Shown here: in pieces, positions 57,173-64,000 of the stretch
Position numbering within the stretch: position 1 is the stretch's first letter
Layout: every line of letters begins with the position of its first letter
NCBI GenBank assembly: GCA_016720145.1
Contig: JADJXV010000009.1
Location: 1 to 64,000 of the forward strand
DNA from: Ignavibacteria bacterium
GTDB lineage: Bacteria; Bacteroidota; Ignavibacteria; Kapaibacteriales; UBA961
Reading direction: 5' to 3'
Length of the DNA: 64,000 bases
Program-made: the position numbers and the translations under genes
The notes under the pieces: model-generated
Seen by the model: the letters and a program-made list of their open reading frames with translations, nothing else
Told to the model about the DNA's origin: nothing
Databases searched by the model: none

Positions 57173-57837
57173 CATCTCTTTCCCCAACGCGTCTCAAAAT
57201 CATCGTGCTCTATATCCTGCTCGGCGCAGGTGGACTTTGGCATGTGCTCGGACTCTTCCAATCAACAATGGAAGTGCTTGCTGCGCCAATGATTATCGCA
57301 ATCGATGCGTGGCTCGTATGGGAATCGACAAGCAAGGAAAATTCACCAAAATTCATCGTCTGGTGCGCGCTCGTCGGCTGTATTAGCTTTATAGTAGAAA
57401 TGCTTGGCGTGAAAACCGGCGTGATTTTCGGCGTGTATAATTATGGTTCAATTCTCCAACCGCAACTCCTCCACACACCACTCGCGATTGGTTTTGCCTG
57501 GGTGGGAATGCTCCTTTCATCAGCGGCAATAAGTGTAAAAATACTCCGCGAACGCAGAGTGCATCCGCTTATACAATCAGGGCTTATCGCTCTCTTCATG
57601 GTGATTTTCGATATTGCCATGGAGCCGGCCGCTGTGAAGCTCGGCTATTGGCAATGGTCTGGCGGGGTGATTCCTTTGCAGAATTATGGTGCATGGTTCG
57701 GCATAAGTTATGTCTTTGCGTACGTTGGTTTGCGTTCATCGGCCTTGCCGGTTCGATTCCCGTCGGTGGCTATTCATGCATATTTCGGACAATTACTCTA
57801 TTTTATTCTCATCTATTTTTCGCATGCAACTCCATGA
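57169..57837 (+). CDS. cruF: Carotenoid 1',2'-hydratase, CruF-like (DUF422)
   Basis: 222 residues with about six or seven hydrophobic segments. It has the DUF422/CruF pattern: GVKTGVIFGVYNYGSI, PLAIGFAWVGML, and FDIAMEPAAVKLGYWQW. CruF adds water to the psi end of carotenoids, giving a 1'-hydroxyl that can be glycosylated. The ATG at 57169 overlaps the GT2 stop, so the two are coupled; the longer in-frame upstream extension lies inside the GT2 gene and is unlikely. Confidence 0.8.
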   Translation: MTSLSPTRLKIIVLYILLGAGGLWHVLGLFQSTMEVLAAPMIIAIDAWLVWESTSKENSPKFIVWCALVGCISFIVEMLGVKTGVIFGVYNYGSILQPQLLHTPLAIGFAWVGMLLSSAAISVKILRERRVHPLIQSGLIALFMVIFDIAMEPAAVKLGYWQWSGGVIPLQNYGAWFGISYVFAYVGLRSSALPVRFPSVAIHAYFGQLLYFILIYFSHATP

Positions 57838-58544
57838 AAAGTAGTGACCTACAGGGAATGGTCATCGCAGGCGGCATCCTTACATTGTGGGGAGTTTCGC
57901 TATGCGTTCTCTTGAGTACGGATGTTTCGGCTATGCCGCTTTTGATACCGGCAGGTATCCTCGTGCAGACCTTTCTCTACACCGGACTCTTCATCACGGC
58001 GCATGATGCGATGCACGGAACGATCGCGCCGTCGCTGCGATGGGTGAATGTTTATGCAGGCAGAGTATGCGCGTTTCTCTTTGCGCTGTTTTCGTTTCGG
58101 GCGCTGCAAGCGAAGCATTGGGAACACCACGGCGCTCCCGCGAGCGAGCATGACCCTGACTTTCATGACGGCGCGCATCCGCAGTTTTGGTCATGGTACC
58201 TGCACTTTATGCGGGAATACTTGTCGTGGAAGCAGCTCGTGGGAATGGCGATTGTGTTTAATCTTCTCCATCATGGTGCGGGTGTTGGGATTGTCAACTT
58301 ACTTTGTTTTTGGGTACTTCCTTCACTTGCTAGCACCGTGCAGCTTTTCTACTTCGGCACGTATCTGCCGCACAGAGCGCAGCAGAGCGATTACCGGGAC
58401 CGTCACCGTGCCCGCAGCAACGACTATCCGGTGTGGCTGTCGTTTTTGACATGTTATCATTTCGGGTATCATTGGGAACATCATGAATTCCCGCATCTTC
58501 CGTGGTGGAAGCTGCCTTCGGCGAGGTCCGTAGTGAAGAAGTGA
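57834..58544 (+). CDS. crtW: Carotenoid ketolase, CrtW-like (membrane fatty acid desaturase superfamily)
   Basis: 236 residues. The histidine boxes are HDAMHG, HWEHHG and YHWEHHEFPHLPWWKLP, as in CrtW-type di-iron beta-carotene ketolases; membrane segments lie between. CrtW introduces a keto group at C-4 of a beta-ionone ring, so the pathway should contain a cyclised end, although no lycopene cyclase lies in the window. A related hydroxylase is a possible alternative. Its ATG overlaps the CruF-like stop (ATGA). Confidence 0.75.
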   Translation: MKSSDLQGMVIAGGILTLWGVSLCVLLSTDVSAMPLLIPAGILVQTFLYTGLFITAHDAMHGTIAPSLRWVNVYAGRVCAFLFALFSFRALQAKHWEHHGAPASEHDPDFHDGAHPQFWSWYLHFMREYLSWKQLVGMAIVFNLLHHGAGVGIVNLLCFWVLPSLASTVQLFYFGTYLPHRAQQSDYRDRHRARSNDYPVWLSFLTCYHFGYHWEHHEFPHLPWWKLPSARSVVKK

Positions 58545-58626
58545 AATCGTTCCGTTTGTCTAGCTGTTCAAATGCATCGAATTTATGTTTATTCAAACAT
58601 TATTTAAAAAATCAACTAACAAAAAT

Positions 58627-58661
58627 AAGCCCTCTATGTATCTAAACCATAGAGGGCTTTA
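58627..58661. terminator. Bidirectional terminator between crtW and a convergent gene
   Basis: TAAGCCCTCTATG and CATAGAGGGCTTTA pair around a 9-base loop. It lies between convergent genes and has A-rich and T-rich flanks, so it can serve both. Confidence 0.85.
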
Positions 58662-58681
58662 ACTTTCTAACACTTTTTACA

Positions 58682-59437
58682 TCAACGAGCTACGACGAAT
58701 TGTCCTCGTGCTACGACTGTACCACGTTCGCTGGTCACGGCGTAGGAATAGACGCCTGAGGGTAAGTGCGCGGTCGGGATGCGGGCAGAGGACTCTCCTG
58801 CCGGAACCGAACCGCATGCTTTGCCTTGTGCATCGACGATATTCACGGTGCCGGACCGGAAATCTGCCGGAGCGGTATAGGTGAGGACTGTCATGTCTTG
58901 AGCGGGATTGGGAGTAGCAGATGCTTTGCTTGAATTGGGATAATCGACTTCGACGGAACTGACTTCTCCCATGTGAAAAGTAACGGTGAGTATGGTCTCA
59001 TCGAGTTCGTTGTCTTCGTTATAGAACCGGTATCGGATAATGCTAATACCTTCGACGGTATCAATGACTTTAATTCCGTTTTCATCATAAATTTTGGGAT
59101 TGATATACGCGTGGAATACATCGGTGGATTCTCCGGCTGCGAGAGTGATTGGAGATTCATCGAAAAGTGGAGAGTGATAAATCGAAGAGTCATAACATTT
59201 AATCCAACAAAAGTATGTATCATGACCTTTGGTGAGAGATACATTCTCACGAAGTACATGCACTTTCACCGGTTGAGCAGAGATATTTTTAACTGTAGCC
59301 TGTACGTCTGCGGTCACGCCGGTCTCCACTTTTACGGTCACATTTGCATCACCCACAATTTGTAAGCTTTGAGCAGAAAGGGTATTGAAAATTCCTGCGG
59401 CGAGGAATGCGAGAATAAAGGAGGTAAGAGTTTTCAT
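58682..59437 (-). CDS. Secreted protein with T9SS sorting domain
   Basis: Start at 59437 (MKTLTSFILAFLAAGIFNTL) with a signal peptide ending near LSAQ; upstream ATGs are possible. The mature part (about 150 residues) is a beta-rich domain (VKVETGVTADVQATVKNISA) of unknown family, followed by a sorting domain: ATPNPAQDMTVLTYTAPADF, VNIVDAQGKACGSVPAG and HLPSGVYSYAVTSERG. Probably exported to the cell surface by the type IX system. Confidence 0.75.
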   Translation of the reverse strand: MKTLTSFILAFLAAGIFNTLSAQSLQIVGDANVTVKVETGVTADVQATVKNISAQPVKVHVLRENVSLTKGHDTYFCWIKCYDSSIYHSPLFDESPITLAAGESTDVFHAYINPKIYDENGIKVIDTVEGISIIRYRFYNEDNELDETILTVTFHMGEVSSVEVDYPNSSKASATPNPAQDMTVLTYTAPADFRSGTVNIVDAQGKACGSVPAGESSARIPTAHLPSGVYSYAVTSERGTVVARGQFVVAR

Positions 59438-59542
59438 AGACATCGGAATAAAATAATCATGAAGTAAAAAAAAAGTCAAGGAAATTTATCAAGTATGAAT
59501 TACAAACGAAACTTAATCATTATTTTTGAAACAACAAAACGA

Positions 59543-59550
59543 TATATTTG
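59543..59550 (+). promoter_or_regulatory. Candidate -7 box (TATATTTG) of the TlpA-like gene
   Basis: TATATTTG fits TAnnTTTG and lies 64 bases upstream of the ATG at 59615; a strong AGGAG ribosome-binding site lies 7 bases before that ATG. The -33 spacing is not ideal. Confidence 0.35.
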
Positions 59551-59614
59551 GAGTCAACCTAATAATCATTAGTTAACCATGACAATTTCATTATTTAATT
59601 TATAGGAGTTTGGT

Positions 59615-60130
59615 ATGAAACGGATCCTCTCATTGCTCTTCATTTCGCTTGCCATCGTAAGCTTTACCCCTACAGAAGACACTAAAAAGTCTATTTTTCC
59701 CGCAGCAAATGTCAAGAATCTCAAAGGTGAATTAGTAAATACTTCCACATTTTCAAACGATGGTAAGCCGATTGTAGTGAGCTTTTGGGCTACTTGGTGT
59801 AAGCCATGTATTCAAGAGCTTACGACATTAAACGGACTCTACGAGGACTGGAAAAAAGAAACCGGCGTCAAGATTATTATCGTTTCGACAGACGATGCAC
59901 GTACTGCGCCGAAAGTGGCTCCGTTCGTCAACGGTAAGCGGTGGGACTTCGATGTTTATTTGGATGAAAATGGTGATTTCAAACGTGCGATGAATGTCAA
60001 TTCTGTTCCGCACTCGTTTTTAATCGACAAAGACGGCAAAGTCATTGCACAGCATAACTCTTACGCTCCGGGGGATGAAGAAAAGCTCTATGAAGAAATT
60101 AAGAAGTTAACAGCTGTATCAGATAAATAA
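59615..60130 (+). CDS. TlpA-like thiol-disulfide oxidoreductase
   Basis: 171 residues with a signal peptide (MKRILSLLFISLAIVSF). The thioredoxin fold is complete: VVSFWATWCKPCIQELTT with the WCKPC active site, IIVSTDDARTAPKV, then a cis-proline region, VNSVPHSFLIDKDGKVI. It reduces or isomerises disulfides outside the cytoplasm. It is upstream of an outer-membrane protein and two Omp28 lipoproteins that also have a CxxC pair, suggesting a shared redox theme. Confidence 0.85.
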   Translation: MKRILSLLFISLAIVSFTPTEDTKKSIFPAANVKNLKGELVNTSTFSNDGKPIVVSFWATWCKPCIQELTTLNGLYEDWKKETGVKIIIVSTDDARTAPKVAPFVNGKRWDFDVYLDENGDFKRAMNVNSVPHSFLIDKDGKVIAQHNSYAPGDEEKLYEEIKKLTAVSDK

Positions 60131-60145
60131 GGTATTTAATACGCA

Positions 60146-60182
60146 GGGCGATTTTTACGAATACTAAAAATCGCCCTTTGCT
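60146..60182 (+). terminator. Terminator after the TlpA-like gene
   Basis: AGGGCGATTTTTA and TAAAAATCGCCCT pair around a short loop and are followed by TTGCTTTTAA. So the following gene probably has its own promoter. Confidence 0.75.
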
Positions 60183-60279
60183 TTTAACTTACATGATCTT
60201 TGTCTTAGCTGATGTTCGTATAAACTAGTTCAATTGAAAGATGTTTGGTGAATTTATAACTACACAAGGAGTGCTCAGA

Positions 60280-62004
60280 ATGAAGTGTTTGCGTCTATTT
60301 TATTTATTGGTTTACTGTGTAATTTTTGTTGGTTCAGCCAGCTATGGATTTGCTCAGTCTGATGGTGGTATTTCCGGTAATTTTCAGATTGATGCTCAGA
60401 CGTACAAAGAGGATACACTCATTGGTGCTGAAGCAATTGCAGAGAAAATGCGTTCGAATGGATTCTTGAATTTGAATTTTACCAAAGGAGCATTTTCAAC
60501 CGGCATCCGATATGAAATGTACCTCAAAGAACTCAACGGATTTGACAAAAATCTCGGTGGTGAGAATGGGAATACCGGAATTACCTATCGCTACGCAAGA
60601 TATTCTACCGAAGACTATGAAGTCACCGTTGGTAATACCTACGAGCAATTCGGTAACGGTTTAATTTATCGCACATACGCAGAGCGCGGATTGGGATTGG
60701 ATAATTCGCTCGACGGGGCAAAAATCAAGCTCACTCCGGTTAAAGGTTTGCAAGTAATAGGACTCATTGGTCGGCAACGTACGTTCTTTAATCTCGGTGC
60801 CGGAATAGTACGTGGAGGTGATATAGATCTAGGACTTAATGATTTTTTAGAAAATTTCGGTCAGGGTATTTTGCCTTCTACGTTTCAGTTACGTGTCGGC
60901 GCAAGTGTGGTGAGTAAATTCCAAAAAGACAGTGACCCAGTACTCAAGTTACCGGAAAATGTACTCGGCTATGCGACACGCATGTCAATGAGTTTTGGCG
61001 ATTTCTCCTTTAACACCGAATATGCGTTTAAATATAATGACCCGTCAGCTGCAAATAATTTGACCTATAATAATGGCAAAGCACTTTTGCTTTCAGGGTC
61101 GTATTCTACAAGAGGGCTCGGGATTAATGTAAGCATGAAGTCTATTGACAACATGGACTTCCGCTCGGACCGTTCAGCTATTCTTACTAATCTTCCCATT
61201 AATTACCTGCCGGCAATCGCCAAAAATTACACCTATCGTCTGCTCACCCTCTATCCGTATGCCACGCAGAATAACGGCGAAATCGGTATCCAGGGTGATT
61301 TGTTTTATACCTTTGAAAAAGGGACGTTACTTGGTGGTAAGTATGGAACTATGATTACTCTCAATTACTCAAGGGTTCATGGACTCGATACGACACAAAT
61401 TGATGAGTTTACCTATAATTCAGAATTTCTGAAGTTCGGTAAAAGGAAGTATTTTGAAGATATGGGAATTGAAATCTCGAAAACATGGAGCAAGGAATTC
61501 AAGACCAATATTGGATTCATGCAGCAATATTTCAACAAAGATGTCGTGCAAACTCCCGGTTACGGACTCATAAAAGCAAGTATCATCGTAGCCGAAATTG
61601 CCTATACCTTTGCACCGAAGCAAACGATACGTATGGAACTACAGCACATGTCTGCCAAGCACTTAGAAATTGACAATCAAGGCAATGAGAGCGATGCGCT
61701 GCCAAATTTGGACGGTAACAACGGCAATTGGATGTATGCCCTGCTCGAATATACACTAGCTCCATCCTGGTTTATTTCCGCATTTAATGAATGGAACTAT
61801 GGCAATTATTACGACGGTACCAAGGGCGATAAGCCCGATTTACGGATTCATTACCCGAGCGGGAATGTAATCTGGGTGCATGATGCGCTACGAGTACAGC
61901 TCGGCTTCGGTAGAATTCGCGGCGGTGTACTCTGCGTCGGTGGTGTGTGCCGCGTGGTGCCTGCCTCGAACGGATTCTCACTTTCTATTTCAAGTTCATT
62001 TTAA
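60280..62004 (+). CDS. DUF6029-like outer-membrane beta-barrel protein
   Basis: Start at 60280 (MKCLRLFYLLVYCVIFVGSA), signal peptide ending near GFAQ. The mature part of about 550 residues has barrel-like strands throughout (GNFQIDAQTYKED, FLNLNFTKGAFSTGIRYEMY, YEVTVGNTYEQFGNGLIYRT) and ends FSLSISSSF with a terminal Phe. The pattern NTYEQFGNGLI matches the DUF6029 group of Bacteroidota, which is usually beside Omp28 proteins; function is unknown. It is followed by two Omp28 paralogues. Confidence 0.65.
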   Translation: MKCLRLFYLLVYCVIFVGSASYGFAQSDGGISGNFQIDAQTYKEDTLIGAEAIAEKMRSNGFLNLNFTKGAFSTGIRYEMYLKELNGFDKNLGGENGNTGITYRYARYSTEDYEVTVGNTYEQFGNGLIYRTYAERGLGLDNSLDGAKIKLTPVKGLQVIGLIGRQRTFFNLGAGIVRGGDIDLGLNDFLENFGQGILPSTFQLRVGASVVSKFQKDSDPVLKLPENVLGYATRMSMSFGDFSFNTEYAFKYNDPSAANNLTYNNGKALLLSGSYSTRGLGINVSMKSIDNMDFRSDRSAILTNLPINYLPAIAKNYTYRLLTLYPYATQNNGEIGIQGDLFYTFEKGTLLGGKYGTMITLNYSRVHGLDTTQIDEFTYNSEFLKFGKRKYFEDMGIEISKTWSKEFKTNIGFMQQYFNKDVVQTPGYGLIKASIIVAEIAYTFAPKQTIRMELQHMSAKHLEIDNQGNESDALPNLDGNNGNWMYALLEYTLAPSWFISAFNEWNYGNYYDGTKGDKPDLRIHYPSGNVIWVHDALRVQLGFGRIRGGVLCVGGVCRVVPASNGFSLSISSSF

Positions 62005-62021
62005 CTCAAAGGATTACCTTT

Positions 62022-62879
62022 ATGAAAAATTTATTTTTAGCTTTTGGCATTCTCATATTCGTGGTAGGTGTCAATTCATGCGATATCATTACACCTCCGT
62101 ATCGAGAAGAAGTAATTATTGATACAACTGTAATTATTGATACCACAGTACCTATACAAAAAGCACTGCTTATCGACTATACCGGCTATCGATGCGGGAA
62201 TTGCCCGAAAGGTGCCGAAGCTGCTGCCACATTGCATAAGAACAATAAGGGAAAATTGATAGTTATTGCTATGCATACCGGTAGAACGTTTGCAGAGCCG
62301 ACCGGTAAGGATGGGTTTATTGTGGATTTCCGAACAACAGCCGGGGAACAGCTTTATAATTTCCTTGGAAAACCCGGGCAGCCGACAGGAACGGTAAATT
62401 TTGTGTCCAATGGTGCTAAACGTGAGATTTCATTTACCGGATGGGCCACCGAAGTACAGAAACAATTAGCACTTACTCCAAAAATGACACTTAAGCTCAC
62501 CTGGACGTTTGCAGCTGATTCTGTGCTGAATCTCAAGACCGATGTGAAATACTTGCAGGCAGGTGCAGGTCAGCGTCTCGCTGTATATTTAGTCGAAGAT
62601 TCTATACCAAATGCCCAGGAAGATTATCGTCTCACGACAAAGCCACAGATTATTCCTGACTATATTCAGCGCCATGTATTCCGTGGTGTCATTGGAGGTG
62701 GTGATGCGTTCGGCGAAGCAATGACAGCTACAGCAGCGGGTGGGACATTCTCCAAAACAATTACATACGACTTCAAAGGCAAGGGTTTTAATGTCGCACA
62801 CTGTTCAGTAGTGGTGTCTGTGATTGATGATGTTACCAAAAATACCCTTCAGGTCGAAGAAGCGCATATCCTGAAATAA
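62022..62879 (+). CDS. Omp28-related lipoprotein, paralogue 1
   Basis: 285 residues. Start at 62022 (MKNLFLAFGILIFVVGVNSC) with a lipobox Cys. It has the Omp28/thioredoxin-like core: KALLIDYTGYRCGNCPKGAE (with a CGNC motif), IVIAMHTGRTFAEP, LGKPGQPTGTVNF, and the C-terminal ...CSVVVSVIDDVTKNTLQVEEAHI. Omp28 proteins are outer-membrane-associated lipoproteins with a thioredoxin-like N-terminus. It is 17 bases downstream of the DUF6029-like gene and 11 bases upstream of its paralogue. Confidence 0.8.
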   Translation: MKNLFLAFGILIFVVGVNSCDIITPPYREEVIIDTTVIIDTTVPIQKALLIDYTGYRCGNCPKGAEAAATLHKNNKGKLIVIAMHTGRTFAEPTGKDGFIVDFRTTAGEQLYNFLGKPGQPTGTVNFVSNGAKREISFTGWATEVQKQLALTPKMTLKLTWTFAADSVLNLKTDVKYLQAGAGQRLAVYLVEDSIPNAQEDYRLTTKPQIIPDYIQRHVFRGVIGGGDAFGEAMTATAAGGTFSKTITYDFKGKGFNVAHCSVVVSVIDDVTKNTLQVEEAHILK

Positions 62880-62890
62880 TTCAGTATGTT

Positions 62891-63727
62891 ATGAATGCAA
62901 CTATCACATCCTCACTACTGATATTCTTCTGCATGTCAGCAGGAGGATGTGATATTATTGAAGACCCCGGCTTCAAATCACCCCCACCGCCAATCGATTC
63001 AGGTGTTCGCAAGGTGTTACTTATCAAATATACCGGTGACCGATGCGGGCTGTGTCCTGCAGGAAATGATGAAGCAGATAAGGTACAAAAGTTTTACGGT
63101 TCTCGACTTGTAATTGTCTCGATGCATACCGGCAGGACCTTTGCCGCTCCGGGCGATACACCGGAATTTGCGTACGACTTCCGGACTCCTACGGGAGAAG
63201 AATTATATAATTTTCTAGAAAAGCCTGGTCAGCCGACGGGAACAGTGAATTTCTTGAAGGATGGCAGCAAACGGGAAATAACTCCCACGGGATGGAGCAC
63301 AGCAATAGCACTTCAACTTGCTCTCAAGCCACCATTGAGTATCAAAATTACCCCTCAACTATCATCTGATTCAATTCTGTCTTTACAGGCAGATGTTCGT
63401 TATTTTCAAACAGGTAGCAATCATCGCTTAGCTGTCTATTTAGTTGAAGATTCAATTGTTTACGCGCAGATAGATTACCGTAAAAATCCCAATCCCGTTA
63501 TTCCTAATTACCTCCACCGGCATGTATTCCGTGGCGCAATCGGTGGTGGCGGAGCATTTGGATATGTACTACCTACAGCTCAATCAGGAGAGACGGTATT
63601 AAAAAATTATATGTTCGACTTCCGAGGTACCGGATTTAATCTCCGCCACTGTTCGGTCATTGTAGCTGTAAGTGATGGCGATACAAAGAATACGTTGCAA
63701 GTGGAGGAAGTGAGAGTATTGAAGTAA
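62891..63727 (+). CDS. Omp28-related lipoprotein, paralogue 2
   Basis: 278 residues with the same domains as its neighbour: a lipobox Cys (FFCMSAGGC), KVLLIKYTGDRCGLCPAG (CGLC motif), MHTGRTFAAP, EKPGQPTGTVNFL and the C-terminal ...NTLQVEEVRVLK. The two are tandem duplicates with moderate divergence. The conserved CxxC in both supports a redox or metal-binding function, but this is not shown. It ends the unit, followed by a terminator. Confidence 0.8.
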   Translation: MNATITSSLLIFFCMSAGGCDIIEDPGFKSPPPPIDSGVRKVLLIKYTGDRCGLCPAGNDEADKVQKFYGSRLVIVSMHTGRTFAAPGDTPEFAYDFRTPTGEELYNFLEKPGQPTGTVNFLKDGSKREITPTGWSTAIALQLALKPPLSIKITPQLSSDSILSLQADVRYFQTGSNHRLAVYLVEDSIVYAQIDYRKNPNPVIPNYLHRHVFRGAIGGGGAFGYVLPTAQSGETVLKNYMFDFRGTGFNLRHCSVIVAVSDGDTKNTLQVEEVRVLK

Positions 63728-63746
63728 ATGAAAAGATACAATTACA

Positions 63747-63780
63747 AATTCCGTTTAGGGTATCCGAAACGGAATTTTTC
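63747..63780 (+). terminator. Terminator after the Omp28 genes
   Basis: AAATTCCGTTT and AAACGGAATTT form a stem with a 10-base loop (AGGGTATCCG), followed by TTCATT. It lies 20 bases past the Omp28 stop. Confidence 0.75.
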
Positions 63781-63790
63781 ATTCACAACA

Positions 63791-64000
63791 TGAGCAATCT
63801 CAAATCTACACTCCGAAAAACACTCCTTTCCCTGCGCGATGCGTTGCCTGTAGATGTGCGCTCTGCGCAGTCACAACGCATCGCCGAGTCGCTCCTTGCT
63901 CTGCCGGAATTTGTAGCAGCATCAATTATTCACTCTTATCTTTCGTTCGGTTCTGAAGTAGATACGGAGTTCATTCGTATTGTTGCTTTTAGGCAAGGCA
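63791..64000 (+). CDS. 5-formyltetrahydrofolate cyclo-ligase, N-terminal part (partial)
   Basis: Starts at ATG 63791 and runs off the window. The first ~70 residues (LRKTLLSLRDALPVD, AQSQRIAESLLALPEF, IIHSYLSFGSEVDTEFI) match the N-terminus of the 5-FCL/MTHFS family, which converts 5-formyl-THF to methenyl-THF. The family's basic start (LRKTLLSLR) and the YLSFGSEVDT strand are typical. The C-terminal half is not visible. Confidence 0.75.

Noticed and set aside
1..64000. tRNA, rRNA, CRISPR arrays, transposases, prophage
   Set aside because: None recognised on either strand by eye.

Overview
The window looks like a chromosome segment from the Bacteroidota/Chlorobiota/Kapabacteria part of the FCB group. 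Evidence: several exported proteins end in type IX secretion (T9SS) sorting domains; there are Omp28-type lipoproteins, a TonB receptor with a carboxypeptidase-regulatory-like N-terminus and a GldM-like candidate; some genes have TAnnTTTG-type -7 boxes; and there is a flagellar locus plus a Chlorobi-like carotenoid glycoside cluster. Flagella together with T9SS argue for an early-branching lineage such as Kapabacteria or Ignavibacteria (inference).

Layout. 0-0.4 kb: SnoaL-like protein. 0.7-16.1 kb: a minus-strand flagellar cluster transcribed flgB-flgC-unknown-fliE-fliF-fliG-fliH-fliI-fliJ-motE-like-fliK-flgD-flg operon protein-flgE, with a terminator after flgE. Six of these genes carry apparent single-base frameshifts and one more lies in the small unknown gene. 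16.4-21 kb: an FG-GAP T9SS cargo, an orphan XdhC/MocA pair of higher GC, and a second T9SS cargo. 21.3-26.3 kb: HutH with an unusual S-S-G triad, a GT4 glycosyltransferase, SecG, a lipoprotein and a membrane-anchored unknown. 26.3-33.5 kb: a minus-strand envelope cluster (vWA-OmpA protein, two exported barrel-like proteins, a GldM/PorM-like protein), possibly part of the T9SS machinery, followed by a tiny Cys/Lys-rich secreted protein.

34.2-40 kb: a class II (B12-dependent) ribonucleotide reductase gene with two LAGLIDADG inteins. The second intein is cut by an in-frame TAA followed 12 bases later by an ATG. The exteins have one more frameshift near the 3' end. 40.2-45.5 kb: three tandem secreted WD40-like propeller proteins with near-identical T9SS tails. 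45.6-47.3 kb: an AT-rich gene for a HEPN (ApeA-like) protein, a candidate defence gene. 47.5-50.4 kb: TonB-dependent receptor. 50.5-58.5 kb: alpha/beta hydrolase and a carotenoid cluster (crtI, crtB, acyltransferase, GT2, CruF-like, CrtW-like) interrupted by an AT-rich Reg_prop propeller gene. 58.7-63.7 kb: T9SS cargo, TlpA-like thioredoxin, DUF6029-like outer-membrane protein and two Omp28 paralogues. 63.8 kb to the end: the start of a 5-formyl-THF cyclo-ligase gene.

The most notable items are the twin-intein nrdJ with its interrupted second intein, the solitary HEPN protein, the cluster of frameshifts in the flagellar locus (real decay or homopolymer error), a very long FliK, the S-S-G MIO triad in HutH, and several families of intergenic inverted or dispersed repeats. 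I saw no rRNA, tRNA, CRISPR array, transposase or phage gene.
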